Source: an uncultured Oscillospiraceae bacterium
Lineage (GTDB): Bacteria > Bacillota > Clostridia > Oscillospirales > Oscillospiraceae
Reading direction: 5' to 3'
Length of the DNA: 64,000 nucleotides
NCBI GenBank assembly: GCA_934636305.1
Contig: CAKUAM010000001.1
Location: 1-64,000, forward strand
Shown: piece by piece, positions 1 to 4,578 of the stretch
Layout of the letters: each line of letters starts with the position of its first letter
How positions within the stretch are numbered: position 1 is the first letter of the stretch
Notes under the pieces: model-generated
What the model was told of the DNA's origin: nothing
Databases searched by the model: none
The model's input: the letters and a program-made list of their open reading frames with translations, nothing else
Position numbers and translations under genes: made by a program

Positions 1-55
1 TGTGTCATGTACTGCCCGCGTAAAACCGGGCACATGGATGATACGTACCGCCTGC

Positions 56-160
56 GTAGGGGCCGATGCCCACATCGGCCCATTTGTAAGCTGCAAATTC
101 GCCGCAGAGTTCCGTAAAAACGGTGCATTCTGCCGGGCCGATGTGGGCATCGGCCCCTAC
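56..160. repeat. MITE-like palindromic repeat with 26-bp perfect inverted ends
   Basis: Bases 56-81 and 135-160 are perfect reverse complements over 26 bp, separated by 53 bp. Each arm is itself a palindrome (GGGCCGATG around CCCA or TGGG). The spacer holds a small CCGT-AAAA-ACGG hairpin and no gene. A reading frame across it (2-193) is only read-through of the repeat. Terminal inverted repeats without a transposase suggest a non-autonomous element or dispersed palindromic repeat. No clear target-site duplication is visible. Confidence 0.6.
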
Positions 161-166
161 TATGAA

Positions 167-194
167 TTGACATTTTCTCCGTTTTTGTTGTGAT
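167..194 (+). promoter_or_regulatory. Sense promoter of cassette 1
   Basis: TTGACA (167-172), 16-bp spacer, TGTGAT (189-194). Transcription would start near 201 and read the small gene at 278. The same arrangement recurs ahead of cassettes 2 and 3. Confidence 0.6.
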
Positions 195-255
195 GTTCAT
201 GGTCTTATTGACCCCAAGGACACCCACAATACGGCAGGCGGTTTTGTCCCAGCAT

Positions 256-269
256 CCTCCATAAGGAGG
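256..269 (+). promoter_or_regulatory. SD-sequestering hairpin, cassette 1
   Basis: CCTCC (256-260), loop ATAA, GGAGG (265-269): the Shine-Dalgarno sequence is the 3' arm of a short hairpin, 8 nt before the ATG at 278. This should hold translation of the peptide low until the structure is opened. The same device is present at 558-573 and 856-871. Confidence 0.6.
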
Positions 270-277
270 TGAGAGAC

Positions 278-361
278 ATGCCTATTACAATCACGTTCCA
301 TATTTTCGGGTTTACCGTTACGGTTCGGATTAAAGGCAGAAACCGCCACTCGGCCAAGTGA
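278..361 (+). CDS. 27-aa candidate type I toxin peptide, copy 1
   Basis: Starts MPITITFHIFGFTVTVRIKG and ends in a basic tail, RNRHSAK. Alternating polar and hydrophobic residues give an amphipathic beta-strand pattern of about 16 residues followed by seven mostly basic or polar ones. This differs from the helical membrane segment of known Fst, TxpA or Ldr toxins. The gene has a strong SD held in a hairpin, its own promoter, and overlaps a 3' hairpin shared with a convergent antisense transcript. Two diverged copies follow at 582 and 877. I do not recognise the family. Toxicity is inferred only from the cassette architecture; an antimicrobial or regulatory peptide is also possible. Confidence 0.65.
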   Translation: MPITITFHIFGFTVTVRIKGRNRHSAK

Positions 362-369
362 CGGTTTCT
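338..369. terminator. Shared 3' hairpin of cassette 1
   Basis: A 13-nt inverted repeat (338-350 and 357-369) with one mismatch and a 6-nt loop. It covers the end of the peptide gene. Both convergent transcripts would end here or overlap here. The tails (TTTCT on either strand) are only weakly U-rich. Confidence 0.55.
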
Positions 370-428
370 ATGCTAAAACCATAGATACTTCATTGTAAGC
401 TGGGACGCCGCTTGTCGTGGTGTCCTTT
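338..428 (-). ncRNA. Candidate antisense RNA of cassette 1 (about 90 nt)
   Basis: A near-consensus minus-strand promoter (435-462) predicts a start near 428. The RNA would run toward the peptide gene and end at the hairpin 338-369, complementary to the 3' end of the sense mRNA. Its first 30 nt resemble the leader of the sense RNA (AAGGACACC and GTCCCAGC in both), so both RNAs could fold into similar 5' stem-loops and interact through them. The ends are inferred. Confidence 0.55.
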
Positions 429-434
429 GGTTTA

Positions 435-462
435 ATTATACCGATTTCTCCACGTTTGTCAA
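435..462 (-). promoter_or_regulatory. Antisense promoter of cassette 1
   Basis: On the minus strand: TTGACA (462-457), 16-bp spacer, TATAAT (440-435), a perfect consensus in both hexamers. It sits back to back with the sense promoter of cassette 2 (474-502). Confidence 0.75.
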
Positions 463-473
463 GTTTCTATGAA

Positions 474-502
474 TTGACATTTTTCTCTGTTTTTGTTATG
501 AT
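474..502 (+). promoter_or_regulatory. Sense promoter of cassette 2
   Basis: TTGACA (474-479), 17-bp spacer, TATGAT (497-502). It reads toward the small gene at 582. Confidence 0.7.
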
Positions 503-557
503 TGCATTGGTCATATGACCCCAAGGACGTTCACAATGGCGACGGCTGGCCTCGGAT

Positions 558-573
558 CCTCCTGGAAAGGAGG
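558..573 (+). promoter_or_regulatory. SD-sequestering hairpin, cassette 2
   Basis: CCTCCT (558-563), GGAA tetraloop, AGGAGG (568-573): six pairs closed by a GNRA loop, burying the SD 8 nt before the ATG at 582. Confidence 0.65.
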
Positions 574-581
574 TGGGGCTC

Positions 582-659
582 ATGCGAATTACTTTTCACA
601 TCGGGGCATTTACGGTCACGATCATGGTAAAACGCAGAAACCGTCACTCTGGCAAGTGA
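582..659 (+). CDS. 25-aa candidate type I toxin peptide, copy 2
   Basis: Starts MRITFHIGAFTVTIMVK and ends RRNRHSGK. It is two residues shorter than copy 1 but keeps the alternating Thr/hydrophobic core and the NRHS-x-K basic tail, although the DNA is clearly diverged. Conservation of the peptide over the DNA supports real coding. It lies inside a complete cassette (promoter 474-502, SD hairpin 558-573, 3' hairpin 636-667, antisense promoter 735-762). Family unknown; toxin role inferred from layout. Confidence 0.65.
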   Translation: MRITFHIGAFTVTIMVKRRNRHSGK

Positions 660-667
660 CGGTTTCT
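636..667. terminator. Shared 3' hairpin of cassette 2
   Basis: A perfect 13-bp inverted repeat, AGAAACCGTCACT (636-648) and its complement (655-667), with a 6-nt loop. It overlaps the peptide stop codon. It is the best conserved copy of this hairpin and could work in both directions. Confidence 0.6.
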
Positions 668-728
668 AGATCATTGATTTAGTACCAGCATTTGACCGAG
701 GGCAGCCGTTGCGGGACGTCCTTCGGTT
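636..728 (-). ncRNA. Candidate antisense RNA of cassette 2 (about 93 nt)
   Basis: Predicted from the minus promoter 735-762. The first about 40 nt closely match the sense leader of the same cassette (AAGGACGT, ACGGCTG and CCTCGG in the same order). The antisense ACGTCC could therefore pair with GGACGT of the sense RNA in addition to the complementary 3' hairpin. Transcript ends are inferred. Confidence 0.55.
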
Positions 729-734
729 ACTTTT

Positions 735-762
735 ATTATATCCGGATTCTTGATTTTGTCAA
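735..762 (-). promoter_or_regulatory. Antisense promoter of cassette 2
   Basis: Minus strand: TTGACA (762-757), 16-bp spacer, TATAAT (740-735), again perfect consensus. Confidence 0.75.
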
Positions 763-773
763 GCATGCAGCAA

Positions 774-802
774 TTGACAATTTATGTTGATTCTGGTAGA
801 AT
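774..802 (+). promoter_or_regulatory. Sense promoter of cassette 3
   Basis: TTGACA (774-779), 17-bp spacer, TAGAAT (797-802). Confidence 0.65.
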
Positions 803-855
803 AATCTTGGTTCTTATGAACCCCGCAGCCCCCGACGCAGACGGGCGGTTTGGCC

Positions 856-871
856 TCTCCCGAAAGGGGGA
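856..871 (+). promoter_or_regulatory. SD-sequestering hairpin, cassette 3
   Basis: TCTCCC (856-861), GAAA tetraloop, GGGGGA (866-871), six pairs with one G-U. The SD is GGGGG rather than GGAGG and lies 6 nt before the ATG at 877. Confidence 0.55.
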
Positions 872-876
872 TCTTT

Positions 877-939
877 ATGCCGATCACGATCACATTCCAT
901 ATTTTCGGACTTACGATCACCATCCGCATAAAAGGCTGA
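877..939 (+). CDS. 20-aa truncated candidate toxin peptide, copy 3
   Basis: MPITITFHIFGLTITIRIKG, nearly identical to the core of copy 1. The codon that is AGA in copy 1 is TGA here (937-939), removing the basic RNRHSAK tail. The lost tail is still readable downstream in the same frame (AAC CGC CAC TCG GCA AAG TGA). The SD is also weaker. Probably a decayed or attenuated copy, though its antisense promoter (1039-1066) remains intact. Confidence 0.55.
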   Translation: MPITITFHIFGLTITIRIKG

Positions 940-967
940 AACCGCCACTCGGCAAAGTGACGGTTTC
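938..967. terminator. Shared 3' hairpin of cassette 3
   Basis: 12-nt arms 938-949 and 956-967 with one mismatch, same sequence family as 338-369 and 636-667. Confidence 0.5.
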
Positions 968-1032
968 TGAGTCTATTCAGTAATCGATACCTAACCGAGG
1001 CCAAACCGTTCTTGCGAAGGGGGGCTTTGGTT
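938..1032 (-). ncRNA. Candidate antisense RNA of cassette 3
   Basis: Predicted from the minus promoter 1039-1066, running to the hairpin 938-967. Its 5' part can fold by pairing TAACC with GGTTA. Ends inferred. Confidence 0.5.
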
Positions 1033-1038
1033 ATCTTT

Positions 1039-1066
1039 ATTATATCCTATTTTCTGGTTTTGTCAA
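1039..1066 (-). promoter_or_regulatory. Antisense promoter of cassette 3
   Basis: Minus strand: TTGACA (1066-1061), 16-bp spacer, TATAAT (1044-1039), perfect consensus. All three antisense promoters share this exact geometry. Confidence 0.75.
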
Positions 1067-1079
1067 TAGACGTTGTCTG

Positions 1080-1781
1080 TTACGTTATCACAAATCCGCC
1101 GTTGACGGGGAGAATCTGCCCGGTGACGAAGGGTGCGTCGGCAAGGTAGAGCATGGCCTGCGCAATATCCTCCGGCGTGCCAAGGCGGCCGATGGGCGTC
1201 TGGGTCTGCAGCTCCTGCATGACGGCAGGGTCAACGCCGGCGCACATATCCGTCCGGATCACGCCGGGGGCGACCGCATTCACGCGGATGCCGGACGGCC
1301 CCAGCTCCTGCGCCAACGCCTTGGTCAGGGCAAGGACTGCGCCCTTGGTGGCAGAATACGCCGCCTCACACGAGGCGCCGATCTGGCCCCACATGGAGCT
1401 GACATTGATGATGCAGCCGACCTGCCGCTGCAGCATATCCGGCAGCGCGGCGCGGACGCAATAGAACGCACCGTCGACATTGACAGCGAACAGCCTGTGC
1501 CAGCGCTCCGGGGAAATGGTATTGATCAGGTCATAATCCGCAATCCCGGCGTTATTGATCAACACATCCACGCCGGAAACGGCTGCGAAGGCGGCGTTCA
1601 CGGCCTGCTCGTCCGACACGTCGCAACGGATGGCGCGCGCACCGGTCTGCGCCGCGACAGCCCGCGCTGCAGCTTCATTTTTTTCATACAGGAACGTGAC
1701 CTCGTCGCCGCGCGCGCAGAACGCGCGGACAGCCGCCGCGCCGATGCCGCGTGAGCCGCCGGTAATCATGATTTTTTTCAT
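1080..1781 (-). CDS. SDR-family NAD(P)-dependent oxidoreductase (FabG-like)
   Basis: A 233-aa short-chain dehydrogenase/reductase. The start MKKIMITGG is chosen because AAGGA lies upstream; the frame stays open eight codons further. The nucleotide-binding TGGSRGIG motif is at residues 7-14, NNAG near 80, and the catalytic YxxxK (YSATK) near 145. It ends in the usual GQILPVNGG stretch. The family includes 3-oxoacyl-ACP reductases, but there are no fatty-acid genes beside it, so the substrate is unknown. It stands alone on the minus strand, next to the peptide cassettes. Confidence 0.85.
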   Translation of the reverse strand: MKKIMITGGSRGIGAAAVRAFCARGDEVTFLYEKNEAAARAVAAQTGARAIRCDVSDEQAVNAAFAAVSGVDVLINNAGIADYDLINTISPERWHRLFAVNVDGAFYCVRAALPDMLQRQVGCIINVSSMWGQIGASCEAAYSATKGAVLALTKALAQELGPSGIRVNAVAPGVIRTDMCAGVDPAVMQELQTQTPIGRLGTPEDIAQAMLYLADAPFVTGQILPVNGGFVIT

Positions 1782-1834
1782 ATGCATCCATCCTTTAAAC
1801 AACACCCCGGGGCGGCATGCGTCCCGGGGCGCGC

Positions 1835-2254
1835 TTATCTGCGTCTGGTTTTGGTTTTATGGTCAGAATATGCACGGATGGAGGACATTTTGCTGTCGGA
1901 TTCGGACATGAACTGCCGGAGCATATCATCAAACGATTTCTGCTGCGGCTGCGCGGCCTGCTGCGCCGGCTGCTGCCGCTGGACGCTCTGGCGCGGGCGG
2001 GCGTTCTGCTCCCGCGTGGGCGCGGGCAGCGTGCGCTTGATGGAAAGATTGATCTTCCCGCCGTCGAGTCCAATCACCATGACCTTCACCGTCTGGCCCT
2101 CGGTCAGGTATTCGTGCAGGTCGCTGACGTAGGCGTGCGCAACCTCGGAAATGTGCACGAGTCCGGTCGTATTGGCGTCCAGTGCGACAAACGCGCCGAA
2201 TTTTGTCAGGCTTTTGACAGTCCCTTCTACAATTTCTCCAACCTTTAATTGCAT
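1835..2254 (-). CDS. yabR: S1 RNA-binding domain protein (YabR-like)
   Basis: About 139 aa. One S1 domain occupies residues 1-70 (VGEIVEGTVKSLTKFGAFV, GLVHISEVA, GQTVKVMVIGLD, KINLSIKRT), followed by a Gln/Arg-rich low-complexity tail. Start placed at the ATG of MQLKVGEI (2254); an in-frame TTG lies four codons upstream, too close to the GGGGGA element. It follows divIC exactly as yabR does in Bacillus. Role presumably RNA binding or translation-associated; function of the family is not well defined. Confidence 0.85.
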   Translation of the reverse strand: MQLKVGEIVEGTVKSLTKFGAFVALDANTTGLVHISEVAHAYVSDLHEYLTEGQTVKVMVIGLDGGKINLSIKRTLPAPTREQNARPRQSVQRQQPAQQAAQPQQKSFDDMLRQFMSESDSKMSSIRAYSDHKTKTRRR

Positions 2255-2277
2255 CTTTCTATCCAATCCCCCAATTT

Positions 2278-2556
2278 TTAATTGCCGACATCTTCAAAAA
2301 CGATCTCGCCTTCATTCACCATGCCAAGCTGGTCACGGGCCACCTGCTCAAGCCCGTCGTTCGTGTCGAGCGCGTCAATCGAGCTCTGCAGACGGTCATT
2401 TTCCTGCTGCGTGCTGGCGATCGAGCTTGTCAGCCCGGCGGCCTCGGCGTCCTTTTCGTTGATCTGGGAGCGCAGGCGCACCAGCGTAACGGTGGCGTAC
2501 ACCACAAGAATCAGAATCACCAGCTTGACCAGCAGGGAGGACTTGATAAACTTCAT
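2278..2556 (-). CDS. divIC: Septum formation initiator, DivIC/FtsB family
   Basis: 92 aa: a short N-terminal cytoplasmic stretch, one membrane segment at residues 8-28 (LVKLVILILVVYATVTLV), then a coiled-coil (about 29-65) and the conserved ARDQLGMVNEGEIVF end. Such proteins join FtsL in the divisome. Good SD (GGAGG, 5-9 nt before ATG). It lies between yabQ and the S1 gene, matching the Bacillus order. Its 5' half is overlapped by the tail of the yabQ frame. Confidence 0.85.
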   Translation of the reverse strand: MKFIKSSLLVKLVILILVVYATVTLVRLRSQINEKDAEAAGLTSSIASTQQENDRLQSSIDALDTNDGLEQVARDQLGMVNEGEIVFEDVGN

Positions 2557-3019
2557 GCTGCCGCCTCCTTTCCAGCTTCGCGCGGTTCCGTTCGTGAAGA
2601 TACTTACAGGTCATTGTAAACCATTTTCTGCATTTTGCAAAGAGGGATTGCAAAATTTTTTTCAGAAATTTCAGAAAAATCCGTGCCGGGGCCAGCAAAA
2701 TCCGCAGAAATTTGCCAACACAGGCAAAAACAGTCTGAAAGGCACGCAGCGCGGGCGCGCTGAGCGTCAGGAAATAGAGCACCGCTGTGAGCCCTGCCGC
2801 AACAAACACATACAGCCGGAACTGCCCGCCTCCGGCCAGCAGTGCAAACAGCAGCAGCGACACGCCGAGCGTCAGCGCAAACAGCACATCCGCCGCGCCG
2901 GTCACGCGGGGGCAAAGCCGGCGCAGCGCGCGCAGCAGATCATAAAACAGGCACAGCCCGACAGACAGCAGCGCCGCCTGCGCGAACTGCAGCGCCTGCG
3001 ACGAGACCGGCAGCTCCAT
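2396..3019 (-). CDS. yabQ: Spore cortex biosynthesis protein YabQ, with abnormal long C-terminus
   Basis: 207 aa. The N-terminal about 130 residues fit YabQ: four to five hydrophobic segments (about 8-28, 43-62, 68-88, 95-120) and a basic end (FLKFLKKILQSLFAKCRKW). YabQ is a sporulation membrane protein needed for cortex formation. The start ATG overlaps the yabP stop (TGATG), giving translational coupling. After about residue 150 the frame runs 161 bp into divIC, producing an Arg/Ala/Gly-rich tail typical of an out-of-frame reading. The natural stop may have been lost, or there is a frameshift. Confidence 0.75.
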   Translation of the reverse strand: MELPVSSQALQFAQAALLSVGLCLFYDLLRALRRLCPRVTGAADVLFALTLGVSLLLFALLAGGGQFRLYVFVAAGLTAVLYFLTLSAPALRAFQTVFACVGKFLRILLAPARIFLKFLKKILQSLFAKCRKWFTMTCKYLHERNRAKLERRRQHEVYQVLPAGQAGDSDSCGVRHRYAGAPALPDQRKGRRGRRADKLDRQHAAGK

Positions 3020-3309
3020 CAGCCGAACAGACGCGCAAAAAAGCCGCCGGAGGCGTGCGTCTCCTGCTCGTAGACGATGGAATCGACGCTGCCGTCGACC
3101 AGCACCTGCCCGCCGTCGATCGACAGCTGCTGCAGGTGCAGCGCCTGTCCACGGATGGCCAGCGGCCCGCGGGTAGAGGTCAGGAGAATTTCCGTGTCGT
3201 CAAAGCTCTCCACCTCCAGCACCCCCGTGATGGACAGGCGGCTGCGCGAATCGAGCGTCAGACGGTGCGGCTGCTCAAGCTGATTTTGACTGGTCAAAGC
3301 CTGCTGCAT
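3019..3309 (-). CDS. yabP: Sporulation protein YabP
   Basis: 96 aa with the conserved YabP core: HRLTLDSRSRLSITGVLEVESFDDTEI near residues 15-42, then LxIxGxxLHLQQLSIDGGQVLVDGSVDSIVY. YabP is produced in the mother cell and is required for sporulation in Bacillus. SD GGAAAGGGTG precedes the ATG. Stop overlaps the yabQ start. Confidence 0.85.
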   Translation of the reverse strand: MQQALTSQNQLEQPHRLTLDSRSRLSITGVLEVESFDDTEILLTSTRGPLAIRGQALHLQQLSIDGGQVLVDGSVDSIVYEQETHASGGFFARLFG

Positions 3310-3394
3310 GGTATCACCCTTTCCTTGCCGGACATGCCGGCTTCTCCCTACATATATACGCAGAGAACGCGGGTGTATGCCAGTTTATTTTCGC

Positions 3395-3634
3395 TCAAAT
3401 CTCGCGGTACATGGCGGACGCATCATCCTTGCGCACGCTCTCGGCCACGGCCAGCACCTCAACCGTCACGGTGCGCGTGCCGAAGGCAATCGAGATCTGG
3501 TCGCCGACCTTCACATCATAGCTGGCCTTGGCCGGGCGGCCGTTGACGGTGACGCGGGTATTGTCGCACGCCTCGTTGGCGACGGTACGGCGCTTGATGA
3601 GGCGGGAAACCTTCAGATATTTATCCAATCGCAT
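3395..3634 (-). CDS. rqcP: S4-domain RNA-binding protein RqcP (YabO)
   Basis: 79 aa. The S4 fold fills most of the protein: MRLDKYLKVSRLIKRRTVANEAC, then VTVNGRPAKASYDVKVGD. In Bacillus RqcP joins RqcH on obstructed 50S subunits in alanine-tailing ribosome quality control. Start at 3634 is preceded by GAAAGG. First gene of the yab operon; a promoter lies directly upstream at 3665-3694. Confidence 0.88.
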   Translation of the reverse strand: MRLDKYLKVSRLIKRRTVANEACDNTRVTVNGRPAKASYDVKVGDQISIAFGTRTVTVEVLAVAESVRKDDASAMYREI

Positions 3635-3664
3635 GGTATCAGACCTTTCGCTGCAGTTTTTTGT

Positions 3665-3694
3665 ATCATACCCCATCGGCGGGCTGTCTGTCAA
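3665..3694 (-). promoter_or_regulatory. Promoter of the rqcP-yabP-yabQ-divIC-yabR operon
   Basis: Minus strand: TTGACA (3694-3689), 18-bp spacer, TATGAT (3670-3665), about 30 bp before the rqcP start. A vegetative sigma-A type promoter, consistent with rqcP and divIC being needed in growth. Confidence 0.65.
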
Positions 3695-3773
3695 ATCCGG
3701 ACCGCGGCGAAAAAAGTGTTTCTATTTTACCCGTCCGGTGGTATAGTAAGCAAAAAAGGGAAGAAGGCATGAT

Positions 3774-4226
3774 ATGCAGGTATTACAGGCGCTGCTGGAC
3801 AACCGGGTGCTGCTGAGCGGTCTTATCGGCTGGGGCTCGGCACAGGTATTAAAGACTATCATCTATGCGCTGATGCACCACACGCTGGATCTCAGCCGCA
3901 TTTTTGGTGACGGCGGCATGCCGAGCGGCCATTCCGCCACGGTGTGTGCGGCAGCAACCTCCGCCGGGATGCTGTACGGGCTGAGCTCGTTCCCGTTTGC
4001 CATCAGCGTGATTGTGGCGATTATTGTCATGCATGACGCCATGGGCGTCCGGCTGGAAACCGGCAAGCAGGCAAAGCTTCTCAATGAGTTTCTGGATCTG
4101 TTTGCCAAGCTTGAGCAGCCGCTGAGCGACCAGGAAAAGCTCAAAGAGCTTGTCGGGCATACGCCGCTGCAGGTATGCATGGGCGGGATTCTTGGCATTG
4201 CAACGGGAATTCTATGCAATTTGTAA
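3774..4226 (+). CDS. Divergent PAP2-family membrane protein (DUF212)
   Basis: 150 aa, with hydrophobic segments near residues 12-30, 58-90 and 130-148. GDGGMPSGHSATV near residue 45 keeps the phosphatase-like PSGH signature, and HDAMGVRLETGKQA near 88 is typical of the YuiD/DUF212 group. Predicted integral membrane phosphatase-like protein of unknown substrate. SD AAGAAGG, 7 nt before ATG. Divergent from the yab operon. Confidence 0.82.
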   Translation: MQVLQALLDNRVLLSGLIGWGSAQVLKTIIYALMHHTLDLSRIFGDGGMPSGHSATVCAAATSAGMLYGLSSFPFAISVIVAIIVMHDAMGVRLETGKQAKLLNEFLDLFAKLEQPLSDQEKLKELVGHTPLQVCMGGILGIATGILCNL

Positions 4227-4235
4227 AATTAGGGC

Positions 4236-4264
4236 TTGACAGACACGAACTGGTGTGATAAAAA
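4236..4264 (+). promoter_or_regulatory. Promoter of the T-box operon
   Basis: TTGACA (4236-4241), 17-bp spacer, TAAAAA (4259-4264), just after the PAP2 gene. The -10 is weak but the -35 is perfect, and a T-box leader begins right after it. Confidence 0.55.
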
Positions 4265-4270
4265 ATACTG

Positions 4271-4551
4271 GCAAGTTCAAATCAGCAAAGACGATGACGA
4301 AGACGGTCGGACAGACTGCTTTCAGAGAGCCGGCGGTTGGTGCAAGCCGGCAGCAGAACCTCCACAGACCCATCCCTTCCGAGTTGAAAGCCTGAACACA
4401 GTGCAGTTTGCAAGTAGGTGCTTTCCGTTCGCCCGCGTTAAGGGATAGGAACTGTTGGGTTCTGAAGTGGCAGCAGATTTCTGTTGCAATTTGAGTGGTA
4501 CCACGGGCTATATTCAGCTCGCCTCAAGATAATCTTGAGGCGAGCTTTTTT
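4271..4551 (+). promoter_or_regulatory. T-box riboswitch leader, apparent specifier ATC (Ile)
   Basis: The distal Stem I is classic: AGAGA (4324-4328), a GCCGGC stem (4329-4334 and 4346-4351) closing a loop with GGTTGGTG. The T-box sequence GTGGTACCACGG ends near 4507. A strong terminator (4516-4546, stem AGCTCGCCTCAAGAT, then TTTTTT) follows. Lining up the specifier loop with the Thr T-box in this same window (helix GAAG/CTTC, K-turn GATGA) puts ATC (4372-4374) in the specifier position. The base after it is C rather than the usual purine, so the Ile assignment is tentative. Uncharged tRNA would antiterminate transcription of the downstream operon. Confidence 0.8.
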
Positions 4552-4578
4552 GTTTACTTTTTGAGGAGGAATCACCCT

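Noticed and set aside
2-193. Open frame of 63 codons at the left edge
   Set aside because: It is read-through of the inverted repeat 56-160 and the first cassette promoter; no SD and no recognisable protein.
270-1070. Possible CRISPR array or simple tandem repeat
   Set aside because: Units are about 300 bp, diverged, and each holds promoters and a coding sequence; there are no short identical repeats with spacers.
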